NCBI GenBank assembly: GCA_016215115.1
Contig: JACRLN010000012.1
Location: forward strand, 62,001 to 126,000
DNA: 64,000 nt
DNA from: Nitrospirota bacterium
GTDB taxonomy: Bacteria; Nitrospirota; Thermodesulfovibrionia; UBA6902
Reading direction: 5' to 3'
The translations under genes were made by a program, and so were the position numbers. Positions 40,932 through 49,669 of the stretch are shown in pieces; within the stretch, counting starts at the first letter, position 1, and every line of letters begins with the position of its first letter. The notes under the pieces are model-generated. The model ran no database searches. It was not told where the DNA came from and saw nothing but the letters and a program-made list of their open reading frames with translations.

Positions 40932-42728
40932 TTGTTAAAAAGAAAGAGACAGAAAATCGATGACAGGAAACTCTGGGATGAAGATCTGAAGAATATCCCG
41001 CTTGAAAACAGCAGGAAAAGGGCCGTTGTTATTATTACAATAATAACTTTCGGTTTTGTTGTTATATTATTTCGCCTCATAAATCTCATGATTTTCGATC
41101 ATGAGAAGCTGTCCGGAAGAGCTTCCCAGCAATATATCCGCGAAAAAACATTAACGCCGCAGAGGGGAGTTATATGGGACAGGAACATGAAAGAGATGGC
41201 TACAAATATTGAAACGGATTCTCTCTATGCAGTGCCGTCCAACATAAGAGATGCAGGCAAATTGTCCACAAAAATTGCTCCGATAATAAAAGTCTCAGCA
41301 GGAGAGATAAACAGACTATTGGTAAAAAAGAAGGAAAGGTCTTTTACCTGGCTTTCGCGAAGGATGGATATGGACACCAGTGAAAAATTAAATGTACTGC
41401 GGGAACCTATCAAAGAAGGGGAGATAGGCTTTGTAACTGAGCCTAAACGTTATTATCCAAAAGGACAGACAGCTTCTCATATTCTGGGTTTTGCCAACAT
41501 TGATGACAAGGGAATCGCCGGACTTGAACTTGTTTATAATGATTATTTAAAAGGCGAGGTGAAAAGCGTTTCTGTGGGCATGGATGCACGCGGGAAGAGC
41601 CTTGTCAGTGACGTTAAAGAGGCTGCGCCAGGCAATAACATTTTACTTACTGTTGATGAGGGACTTCAGTATATCGTTGAGAGAGAATTGACAAACGCCA
41701 TGGAAGAGAGGGAGGCAAAGGCTGCTGTGGCAATCATGATGAATCCGATGACAGGAGAAATCCTTGCACTGGCTAACAGGCCTACTTATGACCCAAATTT
41801 TCCAGCCGAAGCCGGCGGTGAAGAAAAACGAAACAGGGCCATTACCGATTTGTATGAGCCCGGCTCCACGATGAAGTCAATCCTTGCATCTGCTGCCATA
41901 GAGGAGAAGGCGGTCAGTCTGGACAATATGTTTGACGTCTCAAAAGGCTCTATCACGGTTGGAGGCAAAACGATCCATGATGCTCACAGGCATGGGGTAC
42001 TTAATTTTCAGGAGGTCATAAAAAAATCTTCAAATGTCGGGGCCGTAAAGATCGGGATGAGGCTCGGGGCCACAAAATATTATGAGTATATGAAAAGGTT
42101 TGGCTTTGGTGAGAAGACCGGCATAGACTTCCCCGGTGAAGCAAGGGGGATTCTCAGGAATGTAAAAAACTGGTCTGGTACATCGCTTGCTGCAATGTCG
42201 ATAGGTCAGGAAATAGGAATGACGCCTTTACAGATGTTAAGGGCCTATTCTGCAATAGCAAACGGCGGCGTTTTGATGAAGCCGTATATTGTTTCGGAGA
42301 TAATCTCGCCGGACGGCAAAGCAATTAAACGGAATTCTCCAACTGAAGAAAGAAGGGTTATATCCAGGACAACTGCTGCAACGCTCAGGGATATACTGAA
42401 AACAGTTGTTGAAGAGGGAGGTACAGCGCAGAGGGCTAATGTGAAAGGTAATCTTGTTGCTGGCAAGACAGGTACTGCCCAGATATTCGACCCCAAAACA
42501 GGACAGTATTCCAGGAACAGATTTGTGAGTTCATTTGTTGGTTTTGCCCCTGCTGATAACCCGAAGGTAGCGCTTATTGTTGTTATTTATGAACCTGTAG
42601 GGGAAACATATGGAGGACTTGTTGCAGCTCCTGTATTTAAGAATATTATTGAACATACGTTTGCATATCTTGATGTGCCGATGGAAAAAGATGAGAATAA
42701 AATTTATCTTGTCAGCAGGGCCCGTTAA
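40932..42728 (+). CDS. ftsI: septal peptidoglycan transpeptidase FtsI (PBP3-like)
   Basis: A 598-residue class B penicillin-binding protein. A short cytoplasmic tail and membrane helix (about 29-52, RAVVIITIITFGFVVILFRL) are followed by a pedestal domain and the transpeptidase. Catalytic motifs: SxxK in YEPGSTMKSIL, SxN in KKSSNVGAVK and KTG in VAGKTGTAQI. The start is a TTG at 40932 (an ATG start in frame would lose the membrane helix), with GAGAG upstream. A 114-bp gap separates it from ftsL. No PASTA domains are present. Confidence 0.93.
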   Translation: MLKRKRQKIDDRKLWDEDLKNIPLENSRKRAVVIITIITFGFVVILFRLINLMIFDHEKLSGRASQQYIREKTLTPQRGVIWDRNMKEMATNIETDSLYAVPSNIRDAGKLSTKIAPIIKVSAGEINRLLVKKKERSFTWLSRRMDMDTSEKLNVLREPIKEGEIGFVTEPKRYYPKGQTASHILGFANIDDKGIAGLELVYNDYLKGEVKSVSVGMDARGKSLVSDVKEAAPGNNILLTVDEGLQYIVERELTNAMEEREAKAAVAIMMNPMTGEILALANRPTYDPNFPAEAGGEEKRNRAITDLYEPGSTMKSILASAAIEEKAVSLDNMFDVSKGSITVGGKTIHDAHRHGVLNFQEVIKKSSNVGAVKIGMRLGATKYYEYMKRFGFGEKTGIDFPGEARGILRNVKNWSGTSLAAMSIGQEIGMTPLQMLRAYSAIANGGVLMKPYIVSEIISPDGKAIKRNSPTEERRVISRTTAATLRDILKTVVEEGGTAQRANVKGNLVAGKTGTAQIFDPKTGQYSRNRFVSSFVGFAPADNPKVALIVVIYEPVGETYGGLVAAPVFKNIIEHTFAYLDVPMEKDENKIYLVSRAR

Positions 42729-42819
42729 AGGATTTTTCAGGCGGTATAGGATATGCGGTATTATCATGTATTAATTACGATCTTACGGATATTGTAAATG
42801 AATTGCTCTTGCGGGATAA

Positions 42820-44349
42820 ATGACATTATCGAAACTTTTAGAAGGTCTGAAGGTAAAAAGGAAAACCGGGCCTCTCGATACGGAAATTAAGGGGATCGCT
42901 TATGATTCGAGATTCGTAAAAGAGGGTTTCATTTTTGTGGCTGTCACAGGGTTTTCCGTTGACGGCCATAATTACATAAGAGACGCGGTAAACAGGGGGG
43001 CTGCTGCCGTTGTTTCAGAAAAGGCAGCAGCGGATTTAGAAAGTGCAAATCAATTTGCTGTTCAAAGAAACGCTGCTTTTGTAGAAGTTACAGACAGCAG
43101 GGAAGCCCTGGCTTTAATCTCTGCTGCATTCTACGGCAGGCCCTCCCAACGTTTATCATTAATTGGAATTACAGGAACCAATGGTAAGACAACAACGAGT
43201 TTTATCACAAAAAATATTATTGCCGCAGGGGGCAAAAAGGCCGGCCTTCTGGGAACCATTTGTTACATTACGGGAGATAGTATGACGGCCGCATCGCATA
43301 CGACGCCGGAGTCATTGGATCTTCAAAGGTGTTTAAGCGAGATGGTGTATAATAATATGGATTACGCTGTGCTTGAGGTTTCCTCCCATGCATTGGCTCT
43401 TAAAAGGATAGAAGGGTGTTCTTTCAAGAGCGCAGCTTTTACAAATTTCTCTCAGGACCACCTCGATTTTCACGTCACAATGGAAGAGTACTTCAAAACT
43501 AAGTGCAAGCTCTTTAATTATCTTGATCCGGAAGGAACTGCTGTCCTGAACTGGGATGATCCAAAAATAAAACCATTGGCGCAGAAACTCAACTGTAATG
43601 TGCTTACCTGCGGTCTTGAAGAGGGTGCGATGATACGGGTGGAGAATATCAGAGAAATCAGCAGTCAGCAGTCAGCAGTCAGCGGTAAGAAAATCGGGGG
43701 ATTAGGCGGGATATCATTTGATATTAAGACCCCGAAAGGCGGTTTTACAATAACCTCAAACCTTATCGGACGCTTCAATGTGTACAACATTCTCATGTCT
43801 GTAGGGATAGCTTATTCATTAGGCATCAGTGAAGATGTGATGCAGCAGGGGATCTGGAATACAAAACCTGTTGAAGGACGTTTTGAAAATATAGATGAAG
43901 GACAGAAGTTCTTATGCATAGTTGATTATGCGCATACGGATGATGCACTGAAAAAGCTTATTCAGGAGGCAAGGCATTTAACAAAGAAGAGGGTAATAAC
44001 GGTTTTTGGCTGCGGAGGCAACAGAGACAGGACAAAAAGACCATTAATGGGTGCAGTAGCATCTGAATTGAGTGATTTTGTAATTGTCACTTCAGACAAT
44101 CCTCGAAATGAAGACCCCCTGGAGATAATTAAGGATATATTGAAAGGTATCATTAAAAATAATTTTATTGTACAGCCTGACAGAGCAGCGGCTATCAGGG
44201 AGGCGGTAGCGATGACAAAAGAAGGTGATACATTACTTGTTGCAGGTAAGGGTCATGAGGCTTATCAGGAGATAAAGGGAGTGAGGCACCACTTTAGTGA
44301 TAAAGAGGTGTTGAGGGAGGAGATTAAAAAGCTATTAGCTGATAGCTGA
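42820..44349 (+). CDS. murE: UDP-MurNAc-tripeptide synthetase (meso-DAP adding)
   Basis: A 509-residue Mur ligase adding the third residue of the stem peptide. The P-loop is GITGTNGKTTTSF; the DNPRNEDP motif predicts meso-diaminopimelate specificity. Other marks: DSRFVKEGFIFVA, HTTPESLDLQ, DFHVTMEEYF. One in-frame heptamer insertion (EISSQQSAVSGKKIG, at 43659) lies in the central domain. The C-terminus KKLLADS and stop codon come from a TAGCTGA heptamer array. Only 12 bp separate it from murF. Confidence 0.95.
   Translation: MTLSKLLEGLKVKRKTGPLDTEIKGIAYDSRFVKEGFIFVAVTGFSVDGHNYIRDAVNRGAAAVVSEKAAADLESANQFAVQRNAAFVEVTDSREALALISAAFYGRPSQRLSLIGITGTNGKTTTSFITKNIIAAGGKKAGLLGTICYITGDSMTAASHTTPESLDLQRCLSEMVYNNMDYAVLEVSSHALALKRIEGCSFKSAAFTNFSQDHLDFHVTMEEYFKTKCKLFNYLDPEGTAVLNWDDPKIKPLAQKLNCNVLTCGLEEGAMIRVENIREISSQQSAVSGKKIGGLGGISFDIKTPKGGFTITSNLIGRFNVYNILMSVGIAYSLGISEDVMQQGIWNTKPVEGRFENIDEGQKFLCIVDYAHTDDALKKLIQEARHLTKKRVITVFGCGGNRDRTKRPLMGAVASELSDFVIVTSDNPRNEDPLEIIKDILKGIIKNNFIVQPDRAAAIREAVAMTKEGDTLLVAGKGHEAYQEIKGVRHHFSDKEVLREEIKKLLADS
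43659..43685 (+). repeat. heptanucleotide repeat in murE
   Basis: CAGCAGT units with period 7, read in frame as SSQQSAVSG. Confidence 0.8.
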
Positions 44350-44361
44350 TAGCTGATAGCT
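44330..44361 (+). repeat. TAGCTGA heptanucleotide array spanning the murE stop
   Basis: AGCTATT/AGCTGAT units (period 7) from the last murE codons to the murF ATG. The unit carries stops in every frame and provides the murE stop; it fills the place where a murF Shine-Dalgarno would be. Confidence 0.85.
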
Positions 44362-45741
44362 ATGGCTTTGACAGCAGATGAAATAATTAAGTCAGCAGGA
44401 GGAGAGTTGCTCTGCGGCAATTCAAAGACATTCAGTGGCGTCTCAATTGATTCGCGAACTATTTCAGAAGGTGAAGTGTTTTTTGCAATCAGAGGAGAAA
44501 AGTTTGACGGGCACAACTTTCTCGACAAGGCGCTTTTAAAAGGTATAGGTGCGGTTGTGGATTCCAGACCTGTGTCATTACCGAAAGACAGGGTAATGAT
44601 TTATGTAAAAGATACCCTTAAAGCTTTGCAGGATTTAGCGCATTATCTGAGGATTAAACTTGATATTCCGGTTGTTGCGATAACCGGAAGCAACGGTAAA
44701 ACAACAACAAAAGAAATGGTGTACTCGATTCTTTCAGGAAGTTTTAAGACATTGAAAAACGAGGGCAATCTTAATAACCATATCGGTTTGCCGTTAAGTC
44801 TCATGAGGCTTGAACCTGATCACGAGGCGATAGTGCTTGAAATGGGAATGAATGCGCCGGGAGAAATAAGAAGACTATGCGAGATAACTGTGCCTACTCA
44901 TGGTATTGTTACCAATATAGGCTCTGCGCATCTTGGCAGACTCGGCAGTTATGAAGCGGTCAGGGATGCGAAGCTTGAAATCCTTGAGAGTCTCAGCGTC
45001 GCGGTTTTGAATGCTGATGACAGGTTCTTGATGCAGGGAGTTGCAGAGACAAAAAAATTTAATGGGGAAATTATCACCTTTTCAATTAATAATGATTCTC
45101 ACGTTATGGCAAAAGATATTCAGATAACAGAAAGAGGCAGTAATTTTAAACTGGAATTCAAAGATGCGGGCCTTATCCCTGTCAATCTGAACATTCATGG
45201 TATTTTTAATGTGTATAACGCCCTTGCAGCATCGGCTGTGTGCTTTTCATTAGGCATTCAAATCGATGAAATAAAAAGAGCTCTCGAAGAGTTCAGTGCT
45301 TTTCCTATGAGATTTGAGATAACAGAAAGGGAAGAGATAACAGTAATAAATGATGCATATAATGCAAATCCTTCGTCAATGGAAGAATCCCTTAAAGAAT
45401 TGATCCGTCCGGGCAGAAGGGGAAGAAGGATTGCCGCATTAGGCGATATGCGTGAGCTAAATGACTTTTCGGAGGAAGCACACAGGACCCTTGGGAGGAT
45501 GATAGCTGAAGTGAATGTAGATGTTTTTATAGCAGTTGGAGAGATGATGAGTCTGGCAGCAGAAGAATGTATGAAGGTAAAAGGAGGGAAATCTGTACCG
45601 GAGATTTATACATTCAGGGATGTAAATGATGCTAACGAGGATATGATGAATATAGTGAAACATGGAGATATAATACTGATAAAAGGTTCACGCTTGATGC
45701 AGATGGAAAAAATAGCAGGGAGAATATTGGATGCTATATAA
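44362..45741 (+). CDS. murF: UDP-MurNAc-tripeptide D-Ala-D-Ala ligase
   Basis: A 459-residue Mur ligase that completes the pentapeptide. P-loop AITGSNGKTTTKEM; family marks DSRTISEGEVFFAIRG, NEGNLNNHIGLPLSL, EMGMNAPGEI and NDAYNANPSSM. The ATG at 44362 has no Shine-Dalgarno sequence: the upstream bases are the heptamer array that ends murE. Translation may depend on coupling to murE. The stop overlaps the mraY start by 11 bp. No repeat insertion lies inside. Confidence 0.95.
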   Translation: MALTADEIIKSAGGELLCGNSKTFSGVSIDSRTISEGEVFFAIRGEKFDGHNFLDKALLKGIGAVVDSRPVSLPKDRVMIYVKDTLKALQDLAHYLRIKLDIPVVAITGSNGKTTTKEMVYSILSGSFKTLKNEGNLNNHIGLPLSLMRLEPDHEAIVLEMGMNAPGEIRRLCEITVPTHGIVTNIGSAHLGRLGSYEAVRDAKLEILESLSVAVLNADDRFLMQGVAETKKFNGEIITFSINNDSHVMAKDIQITERGSNFKLEFKDAGLIPVNLNIHGIFNVYNALAASAVCFSLGIQIDEIKRALEEFSAFPMRFEITEREEITVINDAYNANPSSMEESLKELIRPGRRGRRIAALGDMRELNDFSEEAHRTLGRMIAEVNVDVFIAVGEMMSLAAEECMKVKGGKSVPEIYTFRDVNDANEDMMNIVKHGDIILIKGSRLMQMEKIAGRILDAI

Positions 45742-46813
45742 CTTGTTTTATTATTTTCACGATTATTATTCGCCATTTAATGTATTCAGGTATATTACGT
45801 TCAGGACTGCATTGGCTATTATTACTTCTTTAGTCATAACTTTTATATCGGCTCCATGGATAATAGGAAAACTCAGGAAACTTAGCATGACGCAGTATGT
45901 AAGAGATGACGGACCGCGGACCCATCTGAAAAAAGAGGGGACCCCGACAATGGGCGGTATCATGATTATCTTGTCTGTAGTTCTCAGTGTTTTGATGTGG
46001 GGCGATTTGAGCAATAAATTTATCTTAATCATGATAGCGTCAATTATAGGTTTTGGCCTTATAGGGTTAACGGATGATTATCTGAAAGTTGTTAAGAAAA
46101 ACCCCAAGGGATTAGGTGGATGGTATAAAGCCGGTGCACAGATCGCACTTGCTATTGCAATCGGCTTTAGCTTTTACTATGATCCTAACGATATTTATAT
46201 TGCAAAGTTAAGTATTCCTTTTTTTAAAAAATGGCTTATTGATCTTGGCTGGTTCTACGTCCCTTTTACAATTCTTGTAATTGTAGGGGCATCTAATGCA
46301 GTAAACCTGACTGATGGCATTGACGGTCTTGCGATTGGATTAGTTGGAGTCGCTTCTCTTGCAAACGCTGTATTCGTATATATTTCAGGACATACGGGTT
46401 TCTCGCAATACCTGAATGTGCTTTACCTCCCCGGGACGGGAGAGCTTACAGTTTTTTGTGGAGCAATGTTTGGCGCTGCTCTTGGTTTTCTCTGGTATAA
46501 CAGTTATCCTGCCGATATTTTTATGGGAGATGTAGGCTCACTCGCTCTGGGTGGGGCGCTCGGGACGCTTGCAGTAATAACCAAACAGGAAATTGTTCTG
46601 GCTATTGTCGGCGCTATTTTTGTTATAGAGACTTTCTCGGTAATAATTCAGGTTTCATCATTTAAACTTACTGGAAAAAGGGTTTTTAAGATGGCGCCCA
46701 TCCATCACCATTTCGAAGTTAAAGGATGGCCTGAAACAAAGGTGATTGTAAGATTCTGGATAATAGGTATTATCCTTGCGCTTTTGAGTTTAACGACGTT
46801 GAAGGTGAGGTAA
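45731..46813 (+). CDS. mraY: phospho-MurNAc-pentapeptide transferase
   Basis: A 360-residue integral membrane enzyme that makes lipid I. About ten hydrophobic segments. Conserved motifs: GTPTMGGIMI, DDYLKVVKKN (the catalytic DD pair), NAVNLTDGIDGLAIG, GFLWYNSYPADIFMGDVGSL and APIHHHFEVKGWPETKV. It overlaps murF by 11 bp at its start and is free of repeat insertions. A heptamer array begins right after its stop. Confidence 0.96.
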   Translation: MLYNLFYYFHDYYSPFNVFRYITFRTALAIITSLVITFISAPWIIGKLRKLSMTQYVRDDGPRTHLKKEGTPTMGGIMIILSVVLSVLMWGDLSNKFILIMIASIIGFGLIGLTDDYLKVVKKNPKGLGGWYKAGAQIALAIAIGFSFYYDPNDIYIAKLSIPFFKKWLIDLGWFYVPFTILVIVGASNAVNLTDGIDGLAIGLVGVASLANAVFVYISGHTGFSQYLNVLYLPGTGELTVFCGAMFGAALGFLWYNSYPADIFMGDVGSLALGGALGTLAVITKQEIVLAIVGAIFVIETFSVIIQVSSFKLTGKRVFKMAPIHHHFEVKGWPETKVIVRFWIIGIILALLSLTTLKVR

Positions 46814-46846
46814 ACAGCTAATAGCTAATAGCTGACAGCTATCAGC
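46814..46846 (+). repeat. TAGCTGA heptanucleotide array between mraY and murD
   Basis: CAGCTAATAGCTAATAGCTG ... units with period 7, intergenic, just behind the mraY stop. Confidence 0.8.
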
Positions 46847-46865
46847 TTTTATACATGACATATAA

Positions 46866-48395
46866 ATGATAACGATGCAAGATAAGATAAATATTTTCAA
46901 AGACAAGAACATAGTTGTCGTAGGACTTGCAAGAAGCGGCACAGGCGCTGCAAACCTCCTGTCCGGATTAGGGGCGGAAGTGACTATTACAGATAGTAAA
47001 TCCCGCAACTCGCTTGAGGCTAATATTAAAAAATTATTACCGTCTGTAAAGGTTATAACGGATGGTAATCCATCAGAAGTCCTCAATACAGCAGATCTAA
47101 TCGTGATAAGTCCCGGAGTGCCTCTTACAATCCCTCCTCTTGAACGTGCGAGACTTAAAGGCATCCCGGTGATTGGCGAACTTGAGCTTGCGTATCAGGT
47201 AATAAAGTCAGAAGTCAGAAGTCAGAAGTCAGAAGGGGCGATTCATGAATCGCCCTTACAGATAACAAAACCCTCTTTTATTGGAATCACAGGGACAAAT
47301 GGCAAGTCAACTACGACTACACTTGTTGATTTGATGCTGAAAGAAGAGAGATTTAATACTCTGTTAGGCGGGAATATCGGTATAGCTTTGACGGAGGAGA
47401 TATTAAAGGCAGTCAGCAGTCAGCAGTCAGGTAGGGGCGAACGGCCGTTCGCCCCTACGTCCATCGATTACATCGTTACAGAGATCTCAAGTTTTCAACT
47501 TGAGACGATAAGAGAATTCAGACCGAAGATCGCGGCTCTTCTAAACATAACACCCGACCACCTTGACAGATATAAAAATATGCAAGAGTATGTTGATGCA
47601 AAGGTGAGGATTTTTGAAAACCAGACATCGGGAGATTTTCTGATTCTGAATGCAGATGATCCTTTGTTAATGAAAGTGAGAAGTGAGAAGTTGGAAGTTA
47701 GAAGTGAAAAACCTGACATCTTTTATTTCAGCCGCATGAGCGAGGTAGAAGGAATTTATTTGAAAGATGGCATTATTTACTGCAATTTGCCTGAATCTAT
47801 TGTAGGGGCGATTCATGAATCGCCCCTACGGATTAACGCGAATGAAATCCGCATCCAGGGCGTTCACAACATCGAGAATGCAATGGCAGCTTCATTGGTT
47901 GCCTTGATTGCTGGATGTTCATTTGATACCGTCAGAAATGTGCTAAAAAAATTCCCCGGGCTTGAACACAGACTGGAGTTTGTCAGCGAGATCAGGGGGG
48001 TCAAATTTATCAATGACTCAAAGGGTACGAATGTAGGCGCTGTTGCAAAGTCTCTGGAAGGTTTCAATAAAGTAATATTGATTATGGGTGGACTGGATAA
48101 AGGAAGCGATTTTTCTGTTTTAAGAGATTTAGTAAAGCAACAAGTTAAATATCTGATCCTGATCGGCAAGGCAAAGGATAAAATCGCAAAGGCATTGGAG
48201 GGTATAACAGAAACGCTTATAGCTGAGAACATCAATTCAGCCGTTGAGTTGTCACTATCAAAGGCTTCCGCAGGCGATGTGGTATTGTTGTCACCCGGCT
48301 GCGCAAGTTTCGACATGTTTCAGGATTTTGAAGACAGAGGGAGAAAATTTAAAGAGGCAGTTAGATTAATTCAAAACTCAAAACTCAAAACTTAA
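46866..48395 (+). CDS. murD: UDP-MurNAc-L-alanine:D-glutamate ligase
   Basis: A 509-residue Mur ligase, longer than the usual 440-450. Motifs: VVVGLARSGTGAANLL, P-loop GITGTNGKSTTTTL, IVTEISSFQLETI, NITPDHLDRY, HRLEFVSEIRGVKFINDSKGTN and LLSPGCASFDMFQDF. The excess comes from in-frame repeats: [18 protein letters not shown] (heptamer plus palindrome) before the P-loop, SSQQSGRGERPFAPTS (heptamer plus palindrome), VRSEKLEVRSEKP, and VGAIHESPLR. The C-terminus QNSKLKT is also repeat. Start at 46866 or 46875; no clear ribosome-binding site. Confidence 0.95.
   Translation: MITMQDKINIFKDKNIVVVGLARSGTGAANLLSGLGAEVTITDSKSRNSLEANIKKLLPSVKVITDGNPSEVLNTADLIVISPGVPLTIPPLERARLKGIPVIGELELAYQVIKSEVRSQKSEGAIHESPLQITKPSFIGITGTNGKSTTTTLVDLMLKEERFNTLLGGNIGIALTEEILKAVSSQQSGRGERPFAPTSIDYIVTEISSFQLETIREFRPKIAALLNITPDHLDRYKNMQEYVDAKVRIFENQTSGDFLILNADDPLLMKVRSEKLEVRSEKPDIFYFSRMSEVEGIYLKDGIIYCNLPESIVGAIHESPLRINANEIRIQGVHNIENAMAASLVALIAGCSFDTVRNVLKKFPGLEHRLEFVSEIRGVKFINDSKGTNVGAVAKSLEGFNKVILIMGGLDKGSDFSVLRDLVKQQVKYLILIGKAKDKIAKALEGITETLIAENINSAVELSLSKASAGDVVLLSPGCASFDMFQDFEDRGRKFKEAVRLIQNSKLKT
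47207..47234 (+). repeat. heptanucleotide repeat in murD, tract 1
   Basis: GTCAGAA units, four copies, joined directly to the palindrome at 47235; read as SEVRSQKSE. Confidence 0.85.
47235..47259 (+). repeat. 28-bp palindrome family in murD, copy a
   Basis: GGGGCG-ATTCATGAAT-CGCCCTTAC, lacking the first GTA; read as GAIHESPLQ. Confidence 0.9.
47408..47430 (+). repeat. heptanucleotide repeat in murD, tract 2
   Basis: CAGTCAG units joined directly to the palindrome at 47431; read as AVSSQQSG. Confidence 0.8.
47431..47458 (+). repeat. 28-bp palindrome in murD, copy b
   Basis: Perfect GTAGGGGCG-AACGGCCGTT-CGCCCCTAC. The centre differs from the common ATTCATGAAT yet is fully palindromic. Read in another frame than the IHES form: RGERPFAPT. 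Confidence 0.92.
47676..47710 (+). repeat. heptanucleotide repeat in murD, tract 3
   Basis: GTGAGAA/GTTGGAA/GTTAGAA units, exactly 5 x 7 bp, read as VRSEKLEVRSEK. Confidence 0.85.
47802..47829 (+). repeat. 28-bp palindrome in murD, copy c
   Basis: Perfect GTAGGGGCG-ATTCATGAAT-CGCCCCTAC, read in frame as VGAIHESPLR. Confidence 0.92.
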
Positions 48396-48399
48396 AACT
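48371..48399 (+). repeat. heptanucleotide repeat over the murD stop
   Basis: TCAAAAC units (four copies, the last mutated to TTAAAAC) cover the last murD codons, its TAA stop and the 4-bp gap to ftsW, leaving ftsW without a Shine-Dalgarno sequence. Confidence 0.8.
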
Positions 48400-49608
48400 A
48401 TGAATTCTAAAGACACACGCGGCATTATAATTTCTGTTTTTTTGCTGATATGCATGGGCATCCTCATGGTGTATAGTTCAACCGTCCTGATGTCCATGAA
48501 GAAATATAACAATAGTTTTCATTATTTGTTGAGTCATATTGCTACAGTATTTGTTGGAATTGCAGCGATGGTTATATTGTCAAAGATAGATTATAAAATC
48601 TTCAGACGGCCGCTATTTCATCTATCATCTTTTCAAGTTTCATTACTTCATGTACTATTGTTAGTTTCTCTGATACTATTATTGCTTGTTTTTGTGCCGG
48701 GTATCGGTATCTCCGCCAAAGGGGCCAAGAGATGGATCAGACTCTGGCCCACCACATTTCAACCTTCAGAGTTTGTGAAATTGGTAATGGTGATATTTCT
48801 TGCGGACCATATGGATAAGAATCTTCACAGGATGAAAGACCTCCGTTACGGCATTGCGATACCCATCGGCGTTATGGTTTTATTTCAGGGGATAATCATA
48901 CTTCAGCCGGATTTCGGCGCAGTAATGAGTCTGGGAATCCTTACTATAGGGCTTTTGATTCTGGGAGGTTTAAGGTTGAGATACATAGGTTGTATGCTTC
49001 TGTTCGCGATACCGGCTGCATGTAAACTCGCTACATCTGCTTCATACAGGGTGAAAAGGATTACGTGCTTTACGGATCCCTGGAAAGAACCTCTTGGTTG
49101 CGGATTCCAGCTTGTGCAGTCTTTCATCGCCTTCGGCAACGGGGGGGTAACAGGCCTCGGCCTCGGAGGCAGCAAGCAGAAACTGTATTTTCTGCCGGAG
49201 GTTCACACCGATTTTATTTTTTCTTTGATAGGAGAAGAACTGGGATTTATAGGCGCTGTTTTTGTACTGTTCGTTTTCTTTTATTTTTTTATAAAAGGTA
49301 TCAAGGTTGCCGGAAAAACAAATGATTCGTTCAGTTATTTCCTGACACTTGGTTTAACGATGATGATAGGCGTTCAGGTAATTATCAATTTTGCAGTAAC
49401 AACAGGACTGATGCCTACAAAAGGGCTGCCGCTGCCTTTTATAAGCTATGGCGGCTCATCGCTCCTCATCAATCTGGCTGCGGTCGGGATATTGATAAAC
49501 ATATCAAAAAACAATGAAGGCAGGGACGTGGAGAACAGAACGCTTGTTGACAGCTCTGCCTTCCGTAATACTTACATGTTTAATAAACCGCAGAGGGCGA
49601 AGATATGA
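48400..49608 (+). CDS. ftsW: SEDS-family septal glycosyltransferase FtsW
   Basis: A 402-residue polytopic SEDS protein that polymerises septal glycan with FtsI. About nine to ten membrane helices. Motifs: LWPTTFQPSEFVKLV, ILQPDFGAVMSL (catalytic Asp), CFTDPWKEPLGCGFQLVQSF, GNGGVTGLGLGGSKQKLYFL, PEVHTDFIFSLIGEELGF and PFISYGGSSLL. It starts 4 bp after the murD stop; the upstream bases are heptamer repeat, so translation is probably coupled. The first periplasmic loop seems somewhat long. It is the standard position before murG. Confidence 0.95.
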   Translation: MNSKDTRGIIISVFLLICMGILMVYSSTVLMSMKKYNNSFHYLLSHIATVFVGIAAMVILSKIDYKIFRRPLFHLSSFQVSLLHVLLLVSLILLLLVFVPGIGISAKGAKRWIRLWPTTFQPSEFVKLVMVIFLADHMDKNLHRMKDLRYGIAIPIGVMVLFQGIIILQPDFGAVMSLGILTIGLLILGGLRLRYIGCMLLFAIPAACKLATSASYRVKRITCFTDPWKEPLGCGFQLVQSFIAFGNGGVTGLGLGGSKQKLYFLPEVHTDFIFSLIGEELGFIGAVFVLFVFFYFFIKGIKVAGKTNDSFSYFLTLGLTMMIGVQVIINFAVTTGLMPTKGLPLPFISYGGSSLLINLAAVGILINISKNNEGRDVENRTLVDSSAFRNTYMFNKPQRAKI

Positions 49609-49669
49609 TGGAAAGGGTAGAAGTCAGGAAGATAGGAAGTTATGAAGATGAGAAAAGAGAAGGACAAAT

